From: Atrichornis clamosus
Lineage: Eukaryota > Chordata > Aves > Passeriformes > Menuridae
Assembly (NCBI GenBank): GCA_013400975.1
Contig: WBMZ01009456.1
Span: 1 to 64,000, forward strand
Length of the DNA: 64,000 nt
Direction: 5' to 3'
Positions 39,497-51,631 of this stretch are shown in pieces (the first letter of the stretch is position 1; each line of letters starts with the position of its first letter). A program made the translations under genes and the position numbers. Below the pieces are notes generated by a model. That model saw only the letters and a program-made list of their open reading frames with translations. It was not told where the DNA came from and did no database searches.

Positions 39497-42400
39497 AAGA
39501 ATCTAATGTAAACTGAAAGGTAGGCATCGATGCCCATTTTACCCGTTCCTGTTATCCTACTAATGCCTGCTATCATCTGGAAACAGCTAAATTTATAGAT
39601 AAACAGCTTTGATCGAATTGGTACATTTGTTACCATTTTACTTGCAAGCACAAATGTGCATTTTTAAAAGTGTATTTAAATATCACTCTCCAGCTCTTCC
39701 TTTCCTTCAGGAAGAACCCAAAGCTCCTTTTTTTGTGTGTGTACACAGTTTCTGCTACTATTGTTGCTTTTTTCTCTCCACATATTTTTACATACACACA
39801 GTCTCCACAAAGGACTGGTAATGTCTGTAGTCTAAATCTTCTGAGCCAACTTCACGTTTAGAATATGCACTGACGAGCTTTTGTTTCCTTTCAGAAGTAG
39901 CTTAAAATAGATGAAAGAGCAGTATCATTTCATAAAAATCAAAAGAAGCTATCTTACTGACTTCAGAGCAGGCTGTATGGCCAATAGGGATGGATACCTC
40001 TGCTGCAGAGGACTCCCAAGACCCGGCATGTGTGCTGGTCACTTCTCAGCTTGTTGTCAGACCTGCACCAGCTCTCCTTTTCTGGAAGGGCAACCACATG
40101 TGAATGATGGAAAGGAACAGTAAAACGCTAAAGGTTCTTGCTCAAAATGACAACACAGACCACCCTTTCCATGGGACAGACATCCCCTGAAGCCTTGGTT
40201 CCTTGGGCTGCCCAACACAACATCCATCCTGTTGTACCACTGCTGCACTGTACAAGCACCTGATCAGCAAAAACTGACAAACAAGGGGCACAGCTCAGCT
40301 CAGCTCAACTTCTTCATCGGTGAACATCTGATTTTTTTTTTCTGTAATAAATGTCACTATATTAAACTTTAAGCCTCATAAAAATATATTATTTCATATA
40401 GTAATCTTATTAGCATTTCTAAATTTCAGTGATACCTAAGAAAACCCCATAGTTACAGAAATGACACGTTCCTAAAGAATAATTTATGCCTTTTAAAATG
40501 GTTTATGTTGTTTCTTAATGTGACTTTAGTTTTTCTATGCCTATCAAAACCACCTGAAATCAATTTTAAAGGCTATTCAGTCCTTCTCAGACACAGCAAG
40601 AATTCAAGATGTTTACATTTCTACAAGTGTTTTACTATGACGTGTCTATCTGCAAGAACAATGTGTTGGGACAAAATTTATTTCTTCCATTTTACCTCCT
40701 AATACACACACATCACCTCACTTCTCAGATCTTACTTCCCTTGAACAATAAGTATATACCTTTACATGCTTTTTATTTTTACTTGTTCACTATTTTGGTA
40801 CCAAGGGTAAATAATTGCATCATACATCTTCTCCTGATTCTCCTTATATTTACAACATCAATAGACTAGAAAGATGAGTAGCATCCACATCGCTACAAAA
40901 TGAATGTGTACACTGGTATATAGAGATGTTTCAGCTGTTTAACTTTACTGTTCTACTGTGTATTCTCAAATGTTGACAGCTTTATTTAGTTCTAGCCGTT
41001 TATATTGACAAAGGGATCAGAAGAATAATATCTTCCAGGGGAACAAGAATTCCACAGTCAGGTACCTGAGGCACTTTTTTTCCCCATCACTTGTACTAAA
41101 ATTATACAGCCAAAATTTCTAAAGAGTTAGAAGCCTAGCTTTGTTTGGAGGCTATTTGGCTTTTTTTATTTTTGCTTTGCTAAAAGTGTCAGCTTGAAAG
41201 TAGGGCAGTGGAGCTGCCCAGAGGATCCCCTCTCAGGACACACCAGGCTTGTGTTATTGCCCTGTGGAAGTTGATCAGAATAGTCAGCTTAAGCAAAAAG
41301 CAACTTTTAAACATTAATTTTGTGAAGGAAACATCTTTGTTTTCTAAGTTACTTAATTCAAAGTTAGTGCCTTTTACTGAATTGTTAACTAAGTAAGAGA
41401 TTGTGGCTTTCTGACCTGTCCTGCAATGATGGAAAAGACCTGTGTCCAAAATTCTGGGCAACTTTTTCATAATGTTATTGAAAAATAGGCTTGAAATACA
41501 GATGCAGCATAGCTTATTTACATTTACAGGCAGCACCAAATGAATATTTATCCAAGTGATCCTCTAGCTCTTCAGTTAAGGGGCTCCATGAACTTCCAGA
41601 GTAAGGTGTTTCTGCTCAAATATCTTAATGACAACTGACATATTTGTCTCTTACTATCTCTTCAGCCTTTTTCTTCTGCCAAGGATAGTTTCTGTCTGCA
41701 ATCCTTCATCAATTAATTTGAGAGCTTCATTTCATAACATCCCCTTTGCCATATCCTCTGAAAAAGCCAGACCTGTAAAATTCCTTGAGGAATGTTTTCT
41801 GTTTGTTAGTTTGGGTTCTTGTTGAATGATTGACATTTGTGTTTTTCTCTAATTCTCTACTACTTTTGCTCATCTGTTTTCCAAGAGTTACAAACCCCTA
41901 CTGTTCTGTTCAGTCCACATTTCCTTCCAGCTTCCCACTCTTAAACCATTTTTTTCCCAAGTAAGATAGAAGCCAATTTAGAGATCTCCATTACTGACTT
42001 CTTCCCACTCCTGAAACTACAGTTATCTTTGCTATCTTCTCAGAACGTAGTGTATTGCATAAGCTCCTCTATAGCTTAGAGAAAACAGATTGAGATAATT
42101 AAAATAACATTTTAAAAGGAAAGTAAAAGGTGGAGCTAATGTTGCTGGAAGCATCCATGTTCTTCTCTAATGCATCTTAATAAGTATTTGTGCCTAGTTC
42201 AAAGATATTTTACATGATGCAGTAACCTCTCCATAACCTAATTTACTAACATAGTGTTTTTGAAGCAAGTCGTAAAAACAATGTTGCTAAAGGGAATTTT
42301 TCATTTGTTCTAGTACTAAAAATCTCATTCATATTGTCTGTTTTGTTGGATACGGTATCAATCTGTTATTGCTTTACTTAAAAGATTGGCAAAAAGTATT

Positions 42401-42750
42401 AAGTTTCACGGTATATCAGTCTTTCTGAATAAGAGAGAAGAACACACTAACAGTAATAACAAGTGTGCAGGATACAAAAAAAAATCTGTTATTGTACTGA
42501 GGTAAGCATTCTTTTCTGAAAATACCTCAGTAATTTTGCTTTCTGGTACATGAATCTTATGATATATGAGGCTTTTCTACTAAAATACTTTTTTTCCCTT
42601 TTATAAACACATTCTCTTGTTTCAAGAGACTTAATAAAATATTGCCATATGTTTGCAATCACCGCATACATAACAAAGGAAATTTAAATATTGTGCAATA
42701 TCTGGTACCCCACAAATTTCCCTCCCTGCCCCAGCCATTACATGACCTCA

Positions 42751-42780
42751 TCAAAGAGCTCAAGTTACAGAGCTCTTTGA
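42751..42780. repeat. Perfect hairpin, 11-bp stem, 8-base loop
   Basis: tcaaagagctc (42751-42761) is perfectly complementary to gagctctttga (42770-42780), with loop aagttaca. The stem has five G/C pairs, so it is one of the more stable short hairpins in the window. It is too short for a typical miRNA precursor. No function is assigned. Confidence 0.85.
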
Positions 42781-44282
42781 AAGGTACTTATAATTTATAC
42801 AATTCTGATTACCCTGACAGTGTCAAGAAACAGTTTTGAAAAGTCTGCAATTGTTTAAAGAAATGTCAACAGTTTTGTCTCATGGGAGGAGGTTGTTTAA
42901 GCACTGAAAAACAAAAAGCCAAAGACACTGAAGGAATTGTATAAAACATTAAATCAACTCATTGGATTAAATCAAGGCAAAGTTTTAGTCTGGCAAGCTC
43001 TACTTCACTTACTTCACTTTGTAAAAACAAAGTCTAGCAATTGTCAGAAATGCATTTGAGTTTTCTGCATATTACTTAATTGTAATTGTGAGGAGACTCA
43101 GCTAATATTAGTCTCTTTACACACAGACAAACAAAAATGAATAAAAAACAGCCCAAAGTCATACAAATAGCAAAGAAGGATTGTCCAGTTCACAACAGGA
43201 AATATTTGTATAAATGGAATGGAGGAGAAAGATTTCAAATCACTAATAGTGGACTTGCCATATTAGTATTTTTTAGCATGACAACAAAACAGTTGCTACA
43301 TATTTTAGCTAAAAAATTGTGATTCTTCATAAACATCTGCTTTATTCAAAAGTCATTTTAGTGACTACCCAGTAAATATGTTACTGCTCAAAAGACAAAA
43401 GCAATGGGGATCCAAGAGTGGATCACAATAAGTAGGAGTGCCAAGTGACACACATCTTGAAGATCAGGTTGTCGCAGTGTCTCTCACTTTTCATACTAAA
43501 CCCACCCTATTCTTCCTGATTACTCAGTGCCAGCTATCAAACGCCACTTACCTAGGTGACAAACACCTTACTGCGTACTCAATGGAAGGTGTCTGTTCAA
43601 TAGCAGTAGAGATCTGTTTTGAAATACTGGCAGGGAATGTTGAACTTTAAGATATTCTGGGAACACTTTTTCTTGTTAGGTATGCTGATTTGACAGCATC
43701 ATCAAGCCATCTCCAGGGAACCAAGGTCCCATGTGACAGCAGCCAGTTTCTGGAGCTAGAAGTGACCAAGTGAGAAAACACACTGCCGGGTGTTAGGTTA
43801 CCCCCCAAACACACTTCAGCCTCCTTGGTTTCAAGGAGTAGGACCTCAGGTTTGCACATAGAACAAATCCATACCGCAGCACTGATTTAGCATGAATTCA
43901 GATTGACAATTTAACCTGAATTTCTGTGAAAGATCACCTTTTTTTCCAAATCATTATTAAATAGAATATTTTCTGCTGTTGGCAAAGGATTTTACTTAAG
44001 AACTTCAGGAATATAGTAAAAGATGTTTTGGCCAGTTCCAGTGTGATTTCATCACTGAGAAATATGTCAAATATGAAGAGTTGAAGCAGTAGCTGAAATA
44101 TAAGTTTGGCAGTTATTTCCTGTCTCTTCCTTGACTAAAAATAAAATAATATTAGAGAACAGTATTCTGGGTATCATTCCTTTCCTGAGTGCTTGATTAA
44201 AAGGCAGATATGAACCAGACTAGCTTATCTGCTGTTCTCCATTCCTGGCAATATTTTAAGCCTTCTTGGTTTCATACAGGAC

Positions 44283-44356
44283 TCACTTCTTGCTGACAAT
44301 AGTTTAAAATACAGAACTTGCTACAGAAATCACTTCTTCCTGAGAATAGTTTAAAA
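44283..44356. repeat. Local direct duplication, 27-bp units 47 bp apart
   Basis: The unit at 44283-44309 recurs at 44330-44356 with 25 of 27 bases identical; the two differences are a g/c and a c/g exchange. The start-to-start distance is 47 bp. Weak similarity (tacagga / tacagaa) just upstream of each copy suggests that a slightly longer unit was duplicated in tandem and has since diverged. Confidence 0.8.
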
Positions 44357-47300
44357 AGCTAGTTAGAGAGCAACACTATTAAAAAAAGAAAGATGAATTC
44401 CTAGAGCATTTTGTGTGAGTGTTGACAGGTTTCATTTGTGTTTGATGAACAGTTACACATACATAGATGGGAACAATTTTGCCATGAATCTATCCTAAGC
44501 AGAAGTTTGTACGTGAGACATTCAAAAATCACATGGATCATCATTTCAAATACAGAGCTCATTTTCTAAAACAAGGTTCACCTTCACTAGAATATAATTG
44601 CAGGGGAGTATGTGTTTACTCAGATAAAAGACAAACTGCTGTTCCTTACCTTCATTTTACTACACCAGAGTAAAATAGACATTGAGATGTCTCAAACACA
44701 GCGATTACATTCATCTCATTAGGTCTGGGAACACTGTCTGGTGGCCGTGCAAAGGTTTGGAAGGAAGGGAGATGCCAGAAGTAGCATGGGCAACACACAA
44801 AGAAAAAAGATTACATAATTGACAAGCACAAGAATAGATTTAATGACTACATGCAACATCAAGCAGCTGTATACAGCTTGGCATTTCTCTACTCTACTAA
44901 TAGACCAAAAGATAGAAAAAAAAAAATTCACTGGTGTTTTGTTTAGAGGGTTGTGCAATATAGCAATGCTCTTGCTATACCACCAACACCAACAAATGTT
45001 TGTGGAGAGAGAGCAAGAAAGAGAACAGCAGGTCCATAGAAGAAATAGCATGAGAGGGGGAAATGAAGTTTTTTTTTACGCACATTACTTGGGTACTAGA
45101 AGAACTCAGAGTAGGAGGAGTGTGGGACAAAACACAAATTTTGAGACAACAGGCAAACTGGAAATTGGCATGACTTGCATAGGTGTTCAAAAGAACTTTG
45201 AGGAAAAGTAATGAAATAGAGGAATAGGCAGAGGCTGAGTTATTTCTTTCATGCACTGTTGCTGAATTTGTTAGTCTATCAATACAGCAATTATGACGTG
45301 TAAGATATCACAAACAGAAAGAATATCCAATGAGATTAATATCCAATGAATTAATGAAGTTTAGGAGAACATAATCTCTCTCCCTATTACTGTAAGAGTA
45401 TTTTACACCACCATTATATCTTTTGTTTCCTTTCTTTCCCTTCAGTTTCAAACCTGTCATTTAAAAGTGTGCAAGTCTTTTTACAGAAACAAATTCAATG
45501 CCACTCATGTCCTACTTAAGTTGCTCATTTGCATAGCGTGTCATTTCAAATGCGATTCATTAGTAAAATACATGCTTTAATGACTTGCCTTGTGTCTTAA
45601 TTTATAAGCCTGGGTTGATGAAGGATTTTCTGTGCTAATGTTTTCTGGAACTTATTGCCTTGCATGTGCAAAACAGTGGCCATTAATCAATGCCACTCCC
45701 AGTCGTCCCAGCGTTTGGGCAGGCAGCAGCTTTTTAGCAGCCTTAACTGCCTGCTGCAGAGCTGCACCCAAGATGAGCTGGGACTGGTGTCACCCTCTTC
45801 TCCTCGCATTCAAAGCGAACAATACGATAATAAGGCAGCACAATACGGATGGACACGCCAGTCTGAAAGGCTCAGATGAGGGTAAGAATCAACAGACCCT
45901 GTTCTCCATGCTCCAGAGGGGTTACTCTCTATAGTTCCAATTTAAACGATGCCTTTTTATCTTGAATTCAGGGTTGGGGAAGCAGAGGGAAAAATTCCAC
46001 TCCACCACCCCCACCTCATACACTGGGATAATCTTAATGTTAAACCTGTTTCTGCTGCACTGTCAGAACAGCTGTCTGAACCATATCAGCATTTTGCATG
46101 CATTGTAAACTCAGGGAAAAGAAAAATAAGTTAATTGAAAATGTGCTGCAGTTTGTGCCAGTCTTGTTCATGTCGCCCTGAAAGAATTCCCACCTCTGAC
46201 ACACACTTCAAGTATTTACAATTTATCTGTGAGATTCAAGATTTTCATTGCATAGAAAGTGTTGTTTCTTTATAAACACACGGAAATACAAACTTTTCCA
46301 ATTTTTTTGTAACTGCAATAGATTTGAAAATGGAAGAAGATGTGTATGAAGCAAAATTTAGATTAAGTTAATTAAGATTAATCAGGCATTTTGTGAAGAG
46401 AGGGGTAGAACCAGGTGACATTACTGAATACAATTCAGAAGAAAAGTATTTTTGCTTAACAATTTGCAATTTGACTATTTTCCACTTAGTCAAATGAAAA
46501 CTGCAGAGTTTCATCGCTGGACTGGTACTGCAGTGGTTCCTGGTGGAGCACTAGCGCAGGGTCTATTGCACAACCCACAGAACACTGCAGAAACCTTTCT
46601 GACAACTGATGAACTGCAGCTCAGATATTTAACTCATGTTACAGAGAATATAAATGGTAGAATACAATCAAATAAGCCCCTTCAAAACATACTTCATTAA
46701 TCATAAGGCTGCCCAGATCACTGGGATAACTGGAAGCCACCTCAAAGAGCTTTAAGTTTCCCCAGCAGATATTACACCACCAGATACCAACCTGTCTTCA
46801 ATGGATCATTAAAGCTCTGCCAGCCTTCCTCTTCCTCTTTTCCCCACTCCTAAGCACCAAACAAATCCTCTAGTGGGTTTTACTACTCAGAATTTCCCAT
46901 TCCTTAAAATGAACCAACCAACCAATGACAGCAACAACGGTGTAATTAAATTCACAAGATGGTACTACAAGTTTTTGCTAAAAGAATGAGATCTGAGAAA
47001 TTGTTCATACCAAAACCTGTCTGTAAACTATGAGTGATTCTACAGTTATGATTGGTAGAACTTGTCAACCTTCTTTTTAATGTTCCTTCTAACCATATTT
47101 GAACACAAAAATATTGAAATCCAAACATAAAGAATATTACTATTAAGTTTTCCTGATGGGTCTCAAAACAGAAGGATGTACACAAAAAGAAAATTAAAAT
47201 AAAAATCAAGTGATTGATTTGGAGGATAAAAGATTTAGAATTCCAAAAGAAACCAATAGTTATAATTAACATTTATTATCTTCCAATAATCAACAGGAAA

Positions 47301-48384
47301 AGATTCACTGCTGGAACCACAAAAGACTACAGTAATTTAATGACTACAGAATAATCAGCACATTAAGTGTATGGCCAAACTTTGCTCATTTACAAATTGG
47401 AGAGCAGCAGAGAAAGATGAATGGTGGGCTCACTTCTGCTTATTAGAGGCTTTTTTGTGTCAATGCGTCAAAGGCAAAGAAACTAAAATCCAGTAGATAT
47501 AGATCTCCAGAGAGCACAACAAGTCAGGGATTTTCTGATGAAAGTTTTTTCCATAAAAATTGGATTGCCTGAAGGAATGTATGAACCAGTTTAGATGAGA
47601 AGACCATTTCTGGTTCAAAGAGGGAAAGGGGGGAAAATAAGCCCATTTTCTCTTACCTCTAAATAAGTGAAATCTGTAAAAATTAGAGCACTTAACTGGA
47701 ACACAGAAGACCTCATCCAACTTCATCCCAGAATTCTGTCCTAGCCATTAAGTTGGAAAGTAAGCTTGATCATTTTTTGGGAAGACAGAATTAAAACAAA
47801 GAGCAGAGAAGAAAGTAAGACATCTAAGGAAACCGACTAACTGCTGGTCGTCACTGTGCTCACCTTAGATGTGAAAAATGAAGTCTCCAGTACACCTAAT
47901 CAAGATAGAGTCAGTCCTTTAAAGCTCAAGCACAGGTACTTTGCTAGCTTGGGTAATGACTACCCTGATAAATATAAGAAATGACCATTCACTTTTCATG
48001 AAAAATTTGATATTTCCTCAGAGCATAATAATATAACAATAGCAACAAAATCTTGAAAAGCAGACAGGAGTACATAAAGGCTCACTTTTCCACCGTCATT
48101 GATATACATACCCAGTGTGAAACCAGTCATGCTTAGAGACCGCACAAGTCCTACAAAACATGTTTAAAAATCATATTAGAGTGGCAATTTGGCTACAAAT
48201 TTTAAGGATGATTTTATGCAAGTCTGTTCTGGTTTCAGACAAAACTACGTTTTCTTCATTTTACTCTGTAAGAAGGCAGAAAAAAGGAACTGACACACCA
48301 AGGTAAGTATCTGCTGCTCAGAACAAGTCTTCACACACACCCCCCACTGATGTCCCCTGCTGAATCCACGGTCCACGTTAAGGG

Positions 48385-48403
48385 AAAAAAAAAAAAAAAA
48401 AAA
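48385..48403. repeat. Poly(A) tract, 19 bases
   Basis: This is an uninterrupted A run following aaggg. No retrotransposed body is recognised next to it. Confidence 0.9.
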
Positions 48404-48930
48404 TCTTTATGTCACTACTTCCAGATGCCTGTTTGCTTTTCTTTCACTCAGTGCAGAATATCAACACATGGAGATGCTTTAAAACTTTACCACCTTTATG
48501 TCATTTTTGCCAGATATATAGGGTCAAATCAGTGAAAGTTAAGCCATGGCCACCTCCACATTAGAGTAAAAGAGAGCAACATCAGAGTAGTGAGGGAGAT
48601 GCTCTAAATTTCTAGCAGGCTCAGCTGAAGTAAGATCATCATCCTTAACTAGTTTAATTAGAGTATAGGATTCAATTTGGAAAGTACATTTTTAATAAAC
48701 ATATGCCTAGGTGCATTACATTCCTCTTGAAAAAGCTTCAGATGTACGATTATACTTTACAGATCTGTGAAGCAAGAACAGATATGCCTTGTCTTTGGAA
48801 TAGTGTTATGCAAAGTTTCTTTCTTCTGTAGGCTAGCACAAACAACAAGATTAAAAGCATTTCTGAAATAATCCAGGATGTGCACAATGTTGTCATTTCT
48901 ATAGCCAGTATCACGTAATTAGCTTGGTTT

Positions 48931-48944
48931 GTGTGTGTGTGTGT
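48931..48944. repeat. (GT)7 microsatellite
   Basis: Seven perfect GT units, continued imperfectly by atgcgt. Confidence 0.85.
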
Positions 48945-49662
48945 ATGCGTAGTGTTGATTGTGAGTCTTTTTAAAAGCACTTCAATGTGGATCAACTGAT
49001 CTGAAGAAGAACATAAGATGTTGATGATATTATGCTAGCCACTTTGTATCATGACAAATAAAGAGAGCTAAACCTCAAACAGTTTGCAATTGTTAAGAAA
49101 TTTCAATGTCTGTGAAAAGACAGAATGACTGATGGTTATTGAGAACTAATTGCAACTTGTTGTCACGACATGCCCTAAGTACAACACTAATACCAGTGGA
49201 GTAAGCCGTTTTCCTTGTTGTATCCTATAAGTGAGAGTTACTGTCGTGCATACAAAAATCTTCAGAAAAATTATCTGGCTGAGCAGTTTTTAATTTAACA
49301 GGCAAATATAGTGTTTTTTATAAATATTCTTCTCTTTTGAGTCTACCCCCAACAGCTTAGCCCACCAGAAGCCTAACGTACCAAAAGTTCCCTTTTTTAA
49401 AGTGCTTGCTGACATGAACTAAATTGTCAAATTAACGACAAAATCCATAGGGAACCCAATTCACTACATGGGAGCAATCCCTGTACAAAGAAGCTTTAGC
49501 TGAAGACCAAAGCAGTTCACATTACTTATTAAACTATTAATGTTACAATTTTTAAAATATATCAGCACAATGGTACATTATACACATTTCCTTGCAAGAA
49601 TTTCATCCAGCTGAGTCTCTCTGATACTGGAAACTGTACTTTGGTACTGTTTATCATCTTTT

Positions 49663-49680
49663 TATATACATATATATATA
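49663..49680. repeat. TA-rich microsatellite
   Basis: An interrupted TA run with one C interruption. Confidence 0.8.
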
Positions 49681-50049
49681 GGTAAAGTGGAACATTTCAA
49701 CATCCAGAGTCTTTAATTTTAAATAGATGTTTATGTTTCATCTGATTAAAGTTGGAGCTGAAATATAATTGTGTAATGAGTTTACTTTAGTCATTATATT
49801 TTAATAATTATATTTAAAAATTTTCAAGAATTGTTGGGTGTGGGGACTGTTAATTTGGAAAAAAAAGCAAAGTTTAGATGTGTTCCATTTCAGAGTTTTT
49901 CAATTTTCCTCAGGAGTCGATGTGAACAATATATTCAACAACAGGATGGCTATCAAGAGAATGAAGGAGGATGCAGCAGCACTCACATAAACTTTATGGC
50001 ATTGGAATTTTACCTTTGATATTCACAACATTTTTTGATTACAAACCTT

Positions 50050-50117
50050 TAAAACAAACAAACAAAAAAAACCCTCAACAAAAGACAAAAAAAACTGACA
50101 AAAAAACCCCCAAAACT
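50050..50117. repeat. A-rich low-complexity patch
   Basis: Runs of A are separated by C (aaac units) and short C runs. It is best described as low-complexity sequence; the lysine/threonine/proline-rich open frame through it (49971-50153, +) is not a gene. Confidence 0.8.
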
Positions 50118-51218
50118 TTTCCTTACCTTTTTCTCTATACTAGTCTGAAATGATCTGATTCATTAATATTTCCAACTCTAGGTAAAATCCTTGTGAAACA
50201 CTGAAGGGAATCATGAAACTACTCATTGTAAAATGTACTTTTCACATTTTTAATTCTTTTGGCATTTACAAGCATATAAATTGTTCTTCATTATTCACTG
50301 TACAATGCTGGGAAGCTATCAAGACGATAATTTTGATAAAATGTACCAGGTTAAACTGAAGAGGAGCATTTTGAAAGAGGAGTTTGGTTTTGCAGTTCTA
50401 TGGGTAAAGCAGATGCACAAGTAGCAGGACTAAGGGAACCCTTTGATCTCACCTACCTTTCATGTATAATTGACAGTTGTAATTTGGACTCGAGGATGAG
50501 AGAAAGGCAGCTGAGACATTCTATGGGATGCCTGTGTACAGAGAGGAACATATGCCCGATACAAGCTAAAAGGAAAATACAAAGCCAGAGGAATCAGAAC
50601 TGCCGAGCGCAAGCGCTGCACGGCACAGCAGTCAAACACCAAAGGGCAGCCCACACAGACCTCGCTGCTGCAGCTGGCCTTTGGCCAGGCTCTGGGTCAG
50701 TCTTTTTGCCCACACGAGGGAAAAGAAATGTATTAGGTTGAGAAACACCCAGAACTGGAGGAACAACAGATTTCTGTACAGAAAGCAGGGACAGAGCACA
50801 GAGAGGGCACGGCAGGAGAACTCTATATCCAGAGAAAACATCAGTTGAATACCCCAACATTTGTTTTTGGTCGTGGGTTTTTCAAAGGGATAAAGAGACA
50901 AGAGAAAGATATTTTAATCTAGCAGATCTCACGGAGATTTTTCCAAGGGAGTTGTTCTGCTTTAATTCATTCCTGGCTGCTCGTGACAAACAGTGAGAGT
51001 CCCACTGGTCATGCAAGAAAAGGGCTGGAGCATGAGATGTGCGAGTTGATGGTAAAAGAAGGGTCTTCTGCCTTCACCCCCTCAGGCCTCACTGGTTGCA
51101 CTAGCCCACTCCTGCCTCACCACCCAGACCCATCCAACAGGCCTTTGATACATTAGGAAACAGGTTGCAGTGGCAGTGGTATGGAAGGCAAAGCTGTAGG
51201 TTCAAGTGAGAGGTATTC

Positions 51219-51631
51219 ACAGAATCATTTCATTTGAAAAGACCGCTAAGATCTTAAACTGCAACCATTAACTCAGCACTGTCAGGCTCAACACCAAACC
51301 ACGTCCTTAAGTGCCACATCTACTAGTCTTTTTTAATACCTCCAGGGACGGGAATTAAAGGATTTCCCTGGGCAGCCTGTTCCAATGCTTGACCAATCTT
51401 TCTGTGAAGAATTTCCCCTAATGACCAATCTAACTATGCCCTGGCACAACTTGAGTCTGTTTTCTCTCATCCTGTCTCTTGTTACCTGGGAGAAGAGACC
51501 AGCTCCCACCTGGCTACAACCCCCTTTCACATGGTTGTAGAGAGCAATAAGGTCCCCCCAAGGCTCCTTCTCACCAGGCTAAACAACCCCAGCTCCCTCA
51601 GCTGCTCCTCATAATTTGGAGAATAGAGCCT
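51219..51631 (-). mobile_element. CR1 LINE 3' fragment, antisense, long
   Basis: This is one of the two longest CR1 fragments in the window, with the 3' end at 51219. On the plus strand the landmarks come in antisense order: 'cacagaatcatttcatttga', 'ccttaagtgccacatctact', 'aatacctccagggacggg', 'ccctgggcagcctgttccaa', 'tgaagaatttcccctaatga' and 'ctggcacaacttgagtctg'. They continue with 'gttacctgggagaagagacc', 'tggttgtagagagcaataag' and 'ccccagctccctcagctgct'. It belongs to the same broad subfamily as the copy at 55249. It is truncated at its 5' side near 51631 and has no ORF2 coding. The 65-codon frame inside it is a shadow. Confidence 0.95.

Larger units (their letters stand above)
39497..51218. 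other. CR1-free non-coding stretch, no gene seen
   Basis: About 11.7 kb without a recognised transposon. It contains a short CAGCT-type repeat near 40291-40308, a perfect hairpin at 42751-42780 and a 47-bp-period local duplication at 44283-44356. It also has an A run at 48385-48403, a (GT)7 run at 48931-48944, a TA run at 49663-49680 and an A-rich low-complexity patch at 50050-50117. The 110- and 130-codon frames near 44719-45211 overlap on opposite strands and have no known domain. The 113-codon frame at 50400-50741 is likewise unrecognised. Confidence 0.6.

Noticed and set aside
44719..45256. 110-, 93- and 130-codon frames on both strands
   Set aside because: Overlapping antisense frames with no domain. 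The hydrophobic stretch in the minus frames follows from A-rich sequence on the plus strand.
50400..50741. 113-codon plus-strand frame
   Set aside because: No domain or homology that I recognise, and it overlaps 64- to 89-codon frames on the other strand.
51333..51530. 65-codon minus-strand frame
   Set aside because: It lies wholly inside the antisense CR1 fragment at 51219-51631.
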